NCBI GenBank assembly: GCA_041936745.1
Contig: JBHGWS010000012.1
Span: 1 to 18,548 of the forward strand
Direction of reading: 5' to 3'
Length of the DNA stretch: 18,548 bases
Origin: Darwinibacter acetoxidans_A
GTDB taxonomy: Bacteria > Bacillota > Limnochordia > Darwinibacteriales > Darwinibacteriaceae
Every line of letters starts with the position of its first letter. Within the stretch, counting starts at the first letter, position 1. Position numbers and translations under genes: made by a program. A model generated the notes under the pieces. That model had not been told where the DNA came from and made no database searches. It saw nothing but the letters and a program-made list of their open reading frames with translations. Positions 1 through 7,734 of the stretch are shown piece by piece.

Positions 1-25
1 CCCGCCTGCGGATATAGTCCCTCAT
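1..25 (-). CDS. spoIIID: SpoIIID sporulation transcription factor, N-terminal fragment (cut by window edge)
   Basis: Only the first eight codons are inside the window. The minus strand reads ATG then M-R-D-Y-I-R-R-R, close to the conserved SpoIIID start (M-x-D-Y-I-x-x-R). A strong ribosome binding site, TAGGGGGAAG, lies at about 31-40, a normal distance from the ATG. SpoIIID is a small helix-turn-helix DNA-binding protein that works in the mother cell downstream of sigma-E and switches on sigK and many coat genes. The position directly after spoIIQ matches the spoIIQ-spoIIID order of Bacillus and many Clostridia, which is the main support for such a short fragment. The rest of the gene lies beyond position 1. 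Confidence 0.72.
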
Positions 26-54
26 CTGCGCTTCCCCCTAGCACTTTTTGTACA

Positions 55-82
55 TTTATATGCTACAGGGTGTTGATTATGC
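55..82 (-). promoter_or_regulatory. Candidate sigma-E promoter for spoIIID
   Basis: On the minus strand GCATAAT (76-82) is followed after 13 nt by CATATAAA (55-62). These resemble the sigma-E -35 (KMATATT) and -10 (CATACAMT) elements at an accepted spacing. Transcription would start near position 48, about 23 nt before the spoIIID ATG and just ahead of its ribosome binding site. spoIIID is a known sigma-E target in Bacillus, so site and gene agree. Each element has mismatches, so this is a prediction. Confidence 0.45.
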
Positions 83-88
83 GTAGCA

Positions 89-781
89 TTAGCGAAGAAA
101 CGCTTCGGGATTGACCGGGGCACCGTTGTGGCTTAAGCCAAAAAAGACGAGGCCGTCAGCGGCCGTGGCAATTTTTTGGCCCTCTGCCACCAATTCGCCG
201 GGGACTACCGTCAGGCCCTTGACAGAGCGGTAAACGCTGGCCCAACCGCTGCCGTGATCGATAATTAATTCTGTCTCTAAATCACTGGAAGTAACGGAAA
301 CAACTTCGCCCGCCAAGACTGTCTTGACCATCTGGCCGGGAGCGTTAAATTCGATCCCCGCATTAAACCGCCAATCGCCGTAAACCGGGTGCCTGAACCA
401 CCCAAAAGGCGTGGCCACTTCCGCCTGTACAGGCCAATTTAATTCTTCCAAGGAGATCACCGCTACCGGTTTAGGCTTCTCCGGTGCGGGCGCTTTAGGT
501 GCGGGCGGTTCAACCGCCGTTATCTGGGCCGGTTCTCTCAAAACCCAAGGGTATTTACCCGCCAGCACGTTTTCCACTTGGGCCTGTACAACTAATTCCA
601 TCTCTTCCCTGCTGACAGGTTGAATCACAACAGAGTCTTCCTCAACTAAAGGCCACTGCCGTAAAATTCCGATTCCCATTCCCGCCAGCAGGGCCAGTCC
701 TAACAGCATAAAAATGATTACTCGTTGATTTCTCTGCCAAACCAATCTTATTTTGGTCTTAAACCTCCGCCAAAATTGCAT
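89..781 (-). CDS. spoIIQ: SpoIIQ-like forespore membrane protein with degenerate M23 (LytM) domain
   Basis: A 230-residue bitopic protein. It has a basic N-terminus, one transmembrane helix at about 21-39, a proline-rich linker at about 90-107, and a C-terminal M23/LytM-type domain from about 115. The domain keeps the fold signature (FGWFRHPVYG at 126-135, the IIDHGSGW strand at 173-180), but the zinc-binding and catalytic positions are changed. The HxxxD motif reads N140...E144, the next histidine is S186, and the final HxH is lost. SpoIIQ in Bacillus is also catalytically inactive; it binds SpoIIIAH across the intermembrane space to form the engulfment channel. Location between the atp genes and spoIIID supports SpoIIQ over an active cell-wall hydrolase. 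A near-perfect ribosome binding site, AAGGCGGTGAT (785-795), fixes the start. Confidence 0.83.
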   Translation of the reverse strand: MQFWRRFKTKIRLVWQRNQRVIIFMLLGLALLAGMGIGILRQWPLVEEDSVVIQPVSREEMELVVQAQVENVLAGKYPWVLREPAQITAVEPPAPKAPAPEKPKPVAVISLEELNWPVQAEVATPFGWFRHPVYGDWRFNAGIEFNAPGQMVKTVLAGEVVSVTSSDLETELIIDHGSGWASVYRSVKGLTVVPGELVAEGQKIATAADGLVFFGLSHNGAPVNPEAFLR

Positions 782-801
782 GCTATCACCGCCTTACCGG
801 T

Positions 802-830
802 AGTATGCACCCAATTATTGGCCATTATAC
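802..830 (-). promoter_or_regulatory. Candidate sigma-F promoter for spoIIQ
   Basis: On the minus strand GTATA (826-830) fits the sigma-F -35 consensus GYWTA. After 15 nt comes GTGCATACT (802-810), which fits GGNNANAHT except for its second base. This leaves about 20 nt before the spoIIQ start. Bacillus spoIIQ is transcribed by sigma-F in the forespore, so the site is plausible. It begins just after the atpC terminator, so spoIIQ would be expressed separately from the atp genes. Confidence 0.45.
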
Positions 831-855
831 AAAAAACCCTCCAATTAAGGAGGGT
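831..855 (-). terminator. Intrinsic terminator of the atp gene run, overlapping the atpC stop codon
   Basis: The minus strand reads ACCCTCC, a six-base loop, then GGAGGGT and TTTTT. The stem is six to seven uninterrupted, mostly G-C pairs followed by a T-run. The 5' arm lies inside the last atpC codons (Asp-Pro-Pro) and the atpC TAA lies in the loop. This is the only clear terminator for the gene run that begins at tdk. Confidence 0.88.
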
Positions 856-1267
856 CTTGGCGAAATTCACCATCTGCCGCTTCAATGCGCATTATAGCTT
901 TCTGCAGGGCGATGCGGGCCCGGGTGAAATCTAAATCCTCCCGGCGTTCCGCCAGCCTCTTTTCTGCCCTTTCCTTGGCGCGCCTGGCCCGCAGAACATC
1001 TATTTCTTCCGCCAGCTCGGCAGTGTTAGCCATGACCGTAAGCTTATTGGCGTGCATTTCCGCAAAACCGCCGCCCAAAGCTATTTTGCGCGGTCGGCCT
1101 CCCCTGGGGCCGAATTCTAAAATGCCGATTTCCAAGGCGGCCATAATGGGGACGTGATCTTTTAAGATGCCGAACTTACCCCCCTGCCCGGGTAAAACCA
1201 CATGCTCCACTTCGGTGGAAACCACGAGGCGCTCCTGCGTAACCACTTCCAACCGGAAAGTTGACAT
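845..1267 (-). CDS. atpC: ATP synthase F1 epsilon subunit
   Basis: A 140-residue epsilon subunit of the F1 ATPase, part of the central stalk, which couples rotation to catalysis and can inhibit ATP hydrolysis. The N-terminal beta-sandwich carries the family pattern (VVLPGQGGKFGILKDHVP at about 23-40, then a GGGFAEM segment near 66). Residues from about 88 form the charged two-helix C-terminal arm rich in Arg, Glu and Ala. The start ATG overlaps the atpD stop by one base (TGATG), indicating translational coupling. It is the last gene of the packed run; its final codons form part of the terminator hairpin. Confidence 0.96.
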   Translation of the reverse strand: MSTFRLEVVTQERLVVSTEVEHVVLPGQGGKFGILKDHVPIMAALEIGILEFGPRGGRPRKIALGGGFAEMHANKLTVMANTAELAEEIDVLRARRAKERAEKRLAERREDLDFTRARIALQKAIMRIEAADGEFRQDPP

Positions 1268-2685
1268 CAGTTATCATCCTCTTCTAACGCTTTTCCTTTT
1301 TCCACCGCTTCCTCAATGGTGCCGACCATGAAAAACGCTTCTTCCGGCAGGTGATCGTGTTTGCCATCTAAAATTTCTTTAAAGCCCCGGACAGTCTCGC
1401 TGACAGGCACATAACGCCCTTCAATGCCCGTAAACGCTTCCGCCACAAACATAGGCTGGGACATAAAGCGTTCCAGGCGCCGGGCTCTGAATACCGTTCG
1501 TTGGTCTTCGTCCGAAAGTTCGTCCATGCCTAAAATGGCGATAATATCCTGCAGCTCGCGGTAGCGCTGCAGCACCTGCTGGACACCCCTGGCTACGTTG
1601 TAGTGTTCCTCGCCCACGATTTCCGGCGCTAAAATCCGGGAAGTGGACGCCAAAGGATCCACTGCGGGGTAGATTCCCCTTTCCGCAATCCAACGCTCCA
1701 AATTGGTTGTCGCGTCTAAATGGGTAAACGTCGTTGCCGGCGCGGGGTCGGTGTAGTCGTCCGCCGGCACGTAAATTGCTTGAATTGAGGTAATGGAACC
1801 GTGCGTTGTCGTGGTAATGCGCTCCTGCAGCTGGCCCATTTCCGTTGCCAAAGTGGGCTGGTACCCGGCAGCTGAAGGCATGCGCCCTAAAAGTGCCGAT
1901 ACTTCGGAGCCCGCTTGGGTGAAGCGGAAAATGTTATCGATAAACAAAAGGACGTCTTGGCCTTCTTCATCGCGAAAGTATTCCGCTAAGGTTAAACCCG
2001 TTAAGCCTACTCTCAGCCTGGCACCGGGCGGTTCGTTCATTTGGCCGAAAACCATGGCCGTCTTATCTATAACACCAGATTCCTGCATTTCGAAATAAAG
2101 GTCGTTGCCCTCGCGGGTCCGCTCGCCTACACCGGCGAAAACGGAGTAACCGCCGTGCTCTTGGGCAATATTGCGGATTAACTCCATAATTAAAATAGTC
2201 TTGCCAACCCCCGCGCCGCCAAAGAGGCCGATCTTACCGCCCCGGGCGTAAGGGGCTAAAAGATCCACAACCTTAATGCCTGTCTCCAGCATTGTAGTAG
2301 ATGGCTCCACTTCATCAACCTTAGGCGCCGGCCGGTGAATTGGCCTTCTTTCCTTGGTGGCGATGGGCCCCAGCTCGTCAATGGGCTCACCTAAGACATT
2401 AAAGAGCCTGCCTAAAGTTTCGGGGCCTACGGGCACCGAAATCGGCCCGCCCAGATCTTCCGCTTCCATCCCCCGCTGCAGGCCGTCAGTTGAAGACATG
2501 GCAATGCAGCGGACAATGTTATTACCCAAATGGTGGGCTGCCTCCAAAACAAGGCTGATTTTGCCCCCTTCTGTTTCACCTTCAATCCGAATAGCCGTTA
2601 AAAGGTCAGGCAGATTTTCGGGGTTAAACTCAATATCAACAACCGGCCCGATTACCTGCACAACCTTTCCAATATTAGCACTCAT
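1267..2685 (-). CDS. atpD: ATP synthase F1 beta subunit (catalytic)
   Basis: A full-length 472-residue catalytic beta subunit that binds and converts ADP plus phosphate to ATP. Visible motifs are the P-loop GGAGVGKT (156-163), the catalytic glutamate in GERTREG (E188), the ALLGRMPSAAGYQP segment (264-277) and the DELSDED loop (388-394), which usually reads DELSEED. No internal damage is seen, so the catalytic head should be functional. It sits 16 nt after atpG and overlaps atpC by one base. The intact catalytic motifs show that the missing Fo genes are not accompanied by decay of F1. Confidence 0.98.
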   Translation of the reverse strand: MSANIGKVVQVIGPVVDIEFNPENLPDLLTAIRIEGETEGGKISLVLEAAHHLGNNIVRCIAMSSTDGLQRGMEAEDLGGPISVPVGPETLGRLFNVLGEPIDELGPIATKERRPIHRPAPKVDEVEPSTTMLETGIKVVDLLAPYARGGKIGLFGGAGVGKTILIMELIRNIAQEHGGYSVFAGVGERTREGNDLYFEMQESGVIDKTAMVFGQMNEPPGARLRVGLTGLTLAEYFRDEEGQDVLLFIDNIFRFTQAGSEVSALLGRMPSAAGYQPTLATEMGQLQERITTTTHGSITSIQAIYVPADDYTDPAPATTFTHLDATTNLERWIAERGIYPAVDPLASTSRILAPEIVGEEHYNVARGVQQVLQRYRELQDIIAILGMDELSDEDQRTVFRARRLERFMSQPMFVAEAFTGIEGRYVPVSETVRGFKEILDGKHDHLPEEAFFMVGTIEEAVEKGKALEEDDN

Positions 2686-2701
2686 TTTTTAACCCCCTTG
2701 G

Positions 2702-3580
2702 TTACGCTTCTAAGGCATCCGCACCGCCGACGATTTCCGCAATTTCTTTCGTAATCATGGCTTGGCGCGCTCTGTGAAAAGTAAGATTTAATTCTCTGAT
2801 TAACTCATCAGCATTATCACTGGCGTTGCGCATGGCGGTCATCCTGGCGCCAAATTCACTGGCCTTCGCTTCCACTAAGGATTGATAGACCGCGGCATCA
2901 ACATACAGAGGCAGCAGGGCTTCTAAAACAGCATTAATCGATGGCTCATAAATGTATAAAGCATTCAACATTTCCGCTGCCGTTTTTTGATCCGCTTCCG
3001 GCCGCACCACAGGCAGAATGTGCCTGTATTCCGCTTTGTGAGTGACGGTGTTAATAAATTTGGTATACAAAATTGTGACTCGGTCAAAGAGTTCGTGGGC
3101 GTAAAAATCATAAACCACCTGCCCTATTTCCTGCGCCTGCCGCAGGGTCGGTTCATCACCTAAATTTATGAATTCAGCTAAAAAGGTCTGGCTGCGGCGG
3201 CGGAAGTGATCGCGGGCCTTCCTGCCTAAAATAACCAGTTCCGTATCGGGATGTTTTCTCAGGAAGGCTTCCGCCTCCCTGATGATAGCTGCATTATAAC
3301 CGCCGGCCAAACCCCGATCCGAGGTAAATAAAATCAAGCAATGCTTTTTGCCGGGGCGGCTTCGAGCAATCTCAGGTAAAGGATCCCCTGCTTTGTGAGC
3401 AGCTTCTATCACCGCCGCCAAAGATGCCCCCAAGCGCTGAAAGAAAGGCCTGGTGTTTAACACTTCCGCCTGCGCTTTGCGCAGCTTAACGGCGGCAATC
3501 ATTTCCATCGCTTTCGTGATCTGCTGAGTACTGGCGATGCTTGAAATCCTCCGTTTTATTTCCCGGGCTGATTGTGCCAT
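2702..3580 (-). CDS. atpG: ATP synthase F1 gamma subunit
   Basis: A 292-residue gamma subunit, the rotating shaft inside the alpha3-beta3 head. The N-terminal helix (REIKRRISSIASTQQITKAM, about 6-25) and the C-terminal helix ending near EIVGGADAL are typical; these form the coiled coil of the shaft. The central Rossmann-like part is also present (SDRGLAGGYN at about 86-95). Length is close to the usual 285-290. Translation starts 12 nt after atpA with a good ribosome binding site (GGGGGA). It would normally contact epsilon and the c-ring; no c-subunit gene is in the window. Confidence 0.97.
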   Translation of the reverse strand: MAQSAREIKRRISSIASTQQITKAMEMIAAVKLRKAQAEVLNTRPFFQRLGASLAAVIEAAHKAGDPLPEIARSRPGKKHCLILFTSDRGLAGGYNAAIIREAEAFLRKHPDTELVILGRKARDHFRRRSQTFLAEFINLGDEPTLRQAQEIGQVVYDFYAHELFDRVTILYTKFINTVTHKAEYRHILPVVRPEADQKTAAEMLNALYIYEPSINAVLEALLPLYVDAAVYQSLVEAKASEFGARMTAMRNASDNADELIRELNLTFHRARQAMITKEIAEIVGGADALEA

Positions 3581-3592
3581 CTCCAGTCCCCC

Positions 3593-5101
3593 TTAACTGA
3601 CAAAATCTTTTTTGAATTCAATGACAGCCTTTTTCAGTTCTGTCTCAATTTCTTCATTGAATTCCTCTGTTTCCCGAAGTTTGAGAAAGACATTCTCATA
3701 TTCCCGGCGGCAGAAGGCCAAAAACTCCCGCTCAAACCGGACGATGTCTTCAACGGCAATGCTGTCTAAATAACCGTTGACCGCTATATATAAGGCGACG
3801 GCTTGTTCTTCCACAGCCATCGGCTTGTATTGTTCCTGTTTTAAGACTTCGTAAATGCGCTCGCCCCGGGCTAAACGAGCCCTGGTGCTGCGGTCCAAGT
3901 CGGAGCCGAATTGGGCAAAGGCGGCCAATTCCCGGTACTGGGAAAGATCCAGCCTTAGTGTGCCCGCCACCTGGCGCATCGCTTTTACCTGGGCTTCCCC
4001 CCCCACTCTGGAGACGGAACGGCCCACGCTGATTGCCGGGCGGATACCGGCATAGAACAAATCCGATTCCAAAAAGATTTGGCCGTCGGTAATTGAAATT
4101 ACGTTCGTCGGAATATAAGCGGAAATATCGCCCGCTTGGGTTTCAATAATCGGCAGCGCTGTAATGGAACCGCCGCCCAACTCATCGTTAAGTTTAGCGG
4201 CCCGCTCCAACAGCCGAGAGTGGATGTAAAAGACGTCACCGGGAAAAGCCTCTCTGCCCGGCGGCCGCCTTAAAAGCAGTGACATTTCCCTGTAAGCCGT
4301 GGCGTGTTTGGATAAGTCATCGTAAACTATCAAAACGTCACGGCCTTGGTACATAAATTCTTCGGCCATGGCTACGCCCGCATACGGTGCAATGAATAAA
4401 AGGGGTGAAGGCTCACTGGCGGTTGCGGAAACCACAATGGTGTAATCCATGGCCCCATGCTTTTCAAAAGTATCCACCACCCCGGCCACGGTAGATGCCT
4501 TTTGGCCGATGGCAACGTAAATGCAGATAACGTCGCCGCCCTTTTGATTCAGGATCGTATCTACTGCAATGGCAGTTTTCCCCGTTTGCCGGTCGCCGAT
4601 GATTAACTCCCGCTGCCCCCTGCCGATGGGGATCAGCGAGTCAATTGACTTTAACCCCGTCTGCAGCGGTTCAGACACGCTGACTCTTTCCACAACCCCC
4701 GGGGCCCGGGTTTCAATGGGCCTGCTGTTTTTTGTGTTAATGGGCCCTTTCCCGTCAATGGGCTGGCCCAGGGGATTAACGATACGCCCAATTAGGGCAT
4801 CGCCTACAGGCACCTGCACGACCCGCCTGGTTCGTTTGACGGGATCTCCTTCTTTCAAATGCTCGTAAGGGCCTAAAATTACAACCCCGATATTATCCTG
4901 CTCCAAGTTGAGAATCATGCCGTAAATTCCCCCGGGAAACTCTAAAAGCTCCCCGGCCAACGCCTTTTCCAAGCCGTAAACCCTTGCGATTCCGTCGCCC
5001 ACCATTAAAACGGAACCGAGCTCTTCTACCTCCGGCCCGGATTCAAACTCCTCAATCTGACGCCGTAGAATGGCTACGATTTCATCTGGTCTCATTGTCA
5101 T
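3593..5101 (-). CDS. atpA: ATP synthase F1 alpha subunit
   Basis: A complete 502-residue alpha subunit, the non-catalytic nucleotide-binding partner of beta. It has an intact N-terminal region that would contact delta, the P-loop GDRQTGKT (169-176), and the arginine finger in SVSRVGG (R365). The chosen ATG at 5101 is served by AAGGGAG seven bases upstream; a second in-frame ATG two codons later is less well spaced. The start lies inside the wecB coding region (20-nt overlap). In related genomes atpB, atpE, atpF and atpH precede atpA; here they are absent although the alpha N-terminus is intact. Confidence 0.98.
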   Translation of the reverse strand: MTMRPDEIVAILRRQIEEFESGPEVEELGSVLMVGDGIARVYGLEKALAGELLEFPGGIYGMILNLEQDNIGVVILGPYEHLKEGDPVKRTRRVVQVPVGDALIGRIVNPLGQPIDGKGPINTKNSRPIETRAPGVVERVSVSEPLQTGLKSIDSLIPIGRGQRELIIGDRQTGKTAIAVDTILNQKGGDVICIYVAIGQKASTVAGVVDTFEKHGAMDYTIVVSATASEPSPLLFIAPYAGVAMAEEFMYQGRDVLIVYDDLSKHATAYREMSLLLRRPPGREAFPGDVFYIHSRLLERAAKLNDELGGGSITALPIIETQAGDISAYIPTNVISITDGQIFLESDLFYAGIRPAISVGRSVSRVGGEAQVKAMRQVAGTLRLDLSQYRELAAFAQFGSDLDRSTRARLARGERIYEVLKQEQYKPMAVEEQAVALYIAVNGYLDSIAVEDIVRFEREFLAFCRREYENVFLKLRETEEFNEEIETELKKAVIEFKKDFVS

Positions 5102-6224
5102 AGCTATTCTCCCTTAATTTATATTCTTTTTCTATTATTCTGCGGATCTGCTTGGCCGCCGTGCCATCCCCATAGGGATTTTGCGCCTTGGACATCTCAT
5201 CATAGAGCTTTTCATCCCGCAGCAGCCGATTCACAGTTTCTATTATCTTCTCCTTTTTGGTGCCCACTAACTTAACCGTCCCCGCTTCGATGCCTTCGGG
5301 GCGTTCCGTAACTTCCCGCATGACTAAAACGGGCTTACCCAAAGCGGGTGCTTCTTCCTGTAAGCCGCCGGAATCTGTCAAAAGAAGTGTGCACTTGTTT
5401 AAAAGGTTGGCAAATTCCCGGTACGCCGGAGCCTCGATGAGGTAAATGTTGGGTTTGTCAGCCAAATATTTCTGCATTACCCGCTGCAGAGCGGGATTAC
5501 GGTGCATTGCCACAACTATCTCACAGTCATTGGCAGCGCTGATTTCTAAAAGGGCCTCACAGATATTCTGCAGGGGTTTGCCCCAGTTTTCCCGCCTGTG
5601 GGCCGTAACCACCATCAGGGGCTTTTTTCCATACTCTAGGCTCCGCAGGAGGGTATCTTCAAATTTGTAGTCCTCTTCCATAACGGACAATAAAGCATCA
5701 ATCACCGTATTACCCGTCACGAAGATGCGGCTTTCGGCCACCCCTTCGTTTCTGAGATTCTGCGCAGCCTTTTCCGTCGGCGCGAAATAAGTAGTTGTAA
5801 AGACATCAATTAAACGGCGGTTCGCCTCTTCCGGAAACGGATTGGCAACAGTTGGCGTGCGCAGCCCCGCTTCTACGTGTGCCACGGGGATCCGCTCATA
5901 AAAAGAAGCCAAAGCCGCGGCGAAGGCGGTAGTGGTATCCCCGTGGACTAAAACCAAATCGGGCCTCCACTCTTTAAAAATCCCACTAATGCCTTCTAGG
6001 ACCCGCACGGTAATGGCGCTTAAACTTTGGCCGTGCCGCATGATATTTAGGTCGAAATCAGGTTTAATGCCAAAGATCCCCAAAACTTGATCGAGCATTT
6101 CCCTGTGCTGGCCGGTGACAATTACTTTTGCCTCCCAGCCGGTTACGTTTTGAAATTCTTTTACCACAGGAGCCATTTTGATGGCCTCCGGCCTGGTCCC
6201 AAAAACCAGTGCAATTTTAAGCAT
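5082..6224 (-). CDS. wecB: UDP-N-acetylglucosamine 2-epimerase (non-hydrolysing)
   Basis: A 380-residue enzyme of the GT-B fold that interconverts UDP-GlcNAc and UDP-ManNAc in the cytoplasm, supplying wall teichoic acid or other envelope polysaccharides. Motifs include GTRPEAIKM (9-17), HGDTTT with D96, HVEAGLRT with E118, HRREN (209-213) and SGGLQEEAP (285-293). It overlaps tagO by 8 nt at its start, and the two likely supply the same polymer pathway. The last codons (about LRENSYDNETR) lie over the ribosome binding site and start of atpA, so its natural 3' end may have been replaced when the usual atpI-atpH block was lost. Bacillus MnaA has a similar length, so the protein itself looks whole. 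Confidence 0.95.
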   Translation of the reverse strand: MLKIALVFGTRPEAIKMAPVVKEFQNVTGWEAKVIVTGQHREMLDQVLGIFGIKPDFDLNIMRHGQSLSAITVRVLEGISGIFKEWRPDLVLVHGDTTTAFAAALASFYERIPVAHVEAGLRTPTVANPFPEEANRRLIDVFTTTYFAPTEKAAQNLRNEGVAESRIFVTGNTVIDALLSVMEEDYKFEDTLLRSLEYGKKPLMVVTAHRRENWGKPLQNICEALLEISAANDCEIVVAMHRNPALQRVMQKYLADKPNIYLIEAPAYREFANLLNKCTLLLTDSGGLQEEAPALGKPVLVMREVTERPEGIEAGTVKLVGTKKEKIIETVNRLLRDEKLYDEMSKAQNPYGDGTAAKQIRRIIEKEYKLRENSYDNETR

Positions 6225-7257
6225 CCCTGCCCTCCTCTTTACGAGATATATTTAACGGCTGAACCATTCCCACCCTACTGGAGGCGTAGGCAAAGACAAA
6301 GCCCAAGACTAAAGCAACAAGCCAGGGCGCTCGGCTGAAATGTGCCGTAATTACGGCAATCGTGGCGGATAGGCCCGTTAAAGAATAGGCCAGAAAAACA
6401 ACCTGGCGTTGGGAAAGCCCCAGTGCCAAGAGGCGGTGGTGGAAATGATCCCGGTCCGCCTGATAAAAAGGCAAACCCTGCTGCAAACGGCGCACTACGG
6501 CGCAGAGCAGGTCCGTGACAGGGACCGCCAAAATCAAAACGGGGACGGAAAGGCCGATGGTTGCCGCGCCTTTCAGGGCCCCTTCGGTGGAAACGGCGGC
6601 AAGCAAGAAACCTAAAAGCAGAGCCCCTCCGTCACCTAAATAGACTTTGGCGGGATTAAAATTATAAGGTAAAAAGCCCAAAGAAACGCCAACTACAATA
6701 ATAGATAAAAGTGCCGCATCATATCTCTGCAAACTCCAGGCAAGCACCGCCAGAGCAATGGCGGAAATCATTGAAATGCCCACCGCCAAGCCATCTAAAC
6801 CATCGATAAAATTCATTATATTGATCAATGTCAAGACCCAGAGCATCGTTAAGGGTAAGGACAGCTTGCCTAGATAAAGCATGCCCCCAAAGGGGTTGCT
6901 CATAAACTCGATGCGCGGCCCCCACAAAACATAGATTAAAACAGCCGCGAATTGGCCGGCAAATTTTACGCCGGCGGCAAGCTCCAGCCGGTCATCAAGC
7001 AGGCCGACGATGAGGATTAAAAGCCCCGCCAGGGCCGTAACCCCAAAGTGGGGCACGTCCACTGTCAAGGCAGCCAGCAAAAAGCCTGCGAAAATTGCGA
7101 TACCGCCTCCTGTAGGCATCGGTACTTTGTTGAGCCGCCGGGGATTAGGATCATCTACTAAACCAAGCCGCGGGGCCAAGCGCCAAATTACCGGGGTTAA
7201 AAGCGCTGTTGTGCCGGCAGCCAAAAACAAAGCGGGCAGCATTTTGCTTAAGCTCAC
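6217..7257 (-). CDS. tagO: Undecaprenyl-phosphate GlcNAc-1-phosphate transferase (WecA/TagO/MraY family)
   Basis: A multi-pass membrane enzyme of about 346 residues that moves GlcNAc-1-phosphate from UDP-GlcNAc to undecaprenyl phosphate, the first step of teichoic acid or similar glycan assembly. Visible features are a DDPNPRRLNK loop near 36-45, GLLDDR near 85-90, NFIDGLDG (149-156), YLGDGG (206-211) and the WecA/TagO-type HFHHRL (271-276), with about ten hydrophobic segments. The HxHH motif argues for WecA/TagO rather than MraY. I prefer the GTG at 7257, which makes a GTGA overlap with the comEB stop and has AAGGACGTGAT upstream; another GTG at 7281 would add eight polar residues. Pairing with wecB suggests a shared envelope polymer pathway. 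Confidence 0.92.
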   Translation of the reverse strand: MSLSKMLPALFLAAGTTALLTPVIWRLAPRLGLVDDPNPRRLNKVPMPTGGGIAIFAGFLLAALTVDVPHFGVTALAGLLILIVGLLDDRLELAAGVKFAGQFAAVLIYVLWGPRIEFMSNPFGGMLYLGKLSLPLTMLWVLTLINIMNFIDGLDGLAVGISMISAIALAVLAWSLQRYDAALLSIIVVGVSLGFLPYNFNPAKVYLGDGGALLLGFLLAAVSTEGALKGAATIGLSVPVLILAVPVTDLLCAVVRRLQQGLPFYQADRDHFHHRLLALGLSQRQVVFLAYSLTGLSATIAVITAHFSRAPWLVALVLGFVFAYASSRVGMVQPLNISRKEEGRDA

Positions 7258-7724
7258 TTGATCACGTCCTTCTTTTCCCACTTAACGATCTGCAGGCCGG
7301 CTTCATTCATGAGTTCCAGGGCTAGTTCATCGGGGTATTCTCCTTGGAAGAGCACTTTCTCCACGCCCGCGTTGATTAACATTTTGGCACATAAAATACA
7401 GGGCTGATGGGTGCAGTAAAGTGTAGCGCCGAGCGTACTCACCCCGTGCAGCGCTGCCTGGATAATGGCATTTTGTTCCGCATGGGTACCCCGGCAGATT
7501 TCATGCCTTTCACCCGACGGGATATTCATCTTTTCCCTCAGGCAGCCGATATCCAAACAATGGGTAACGCCGCGGGGCGCCCCATTATAGCCGGTGGCAA
7601 TGATGTGCTTGTCCCGTACCAAAACGGCACCTACCTGCCGCCTGAGGCAGGTGGAGCGGCTCGCCACCAGGCTCGCTATGTCCATAAAATATTCATCCCA
7701 AGAGGGCCTCTGCCGCATCTTCAC
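7254..7724 (-). CDS. comEB: dCMP deaminase (ComEB family)
   Basis: A 156-residue zinc deaminase that converts dCMP to dUMP, feeding dTMP synthesis. The zinc-site motifs are visible: GTHAEQNAI with H81 and the catalytic E83, and QPCILCAK with C109 and C112. An extra Cys/His-containing stretch (THCLDIGCLREK, about 54-65, and the GERHEICRGTH region) resembles the insert of the dCMP deaminase/ComEB group rather than plain cytidine deaminases. It lies 10 nt after upp and overlaps tagO by 4 nt. With upp and tdk in the same run it points to pyrimidine salvage. The competence-related name is historical; no uptake role is implied. Confidence 0.93.
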   Translation of the reverse strand: MKMRQRPSWDEYFMDIASLVASRSTCLRRQVGAVLVRDKHIIATGYNGAPRGVTHCLDIGCLREKMNIPSGERHEICRGTHAEQNAIIQAALHGVSTLGATLYCTHQPCILCAKMLINAGVEKVLFQGEYPDELALELMNEAGLQIVKWEKKDVIK

Positions 7725-7734
7725 TTAAATTCTC

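Noticed and set aside
2354..2692. Plus-strand open frame of 112 codons opposite atpD
   Set aside because: It is the antisense shadow of atpD, with no ribosome binding site of note and a low-complexity, Ser/Pro-rich translation.
7258..7281. Longer GTG-initiated form of tagO
   Set aside because: The downstream GTG has a better ribosome binding site and a typical 4-nt overlap with comEB; the extra residues are polar ahead of the first membrane helix.
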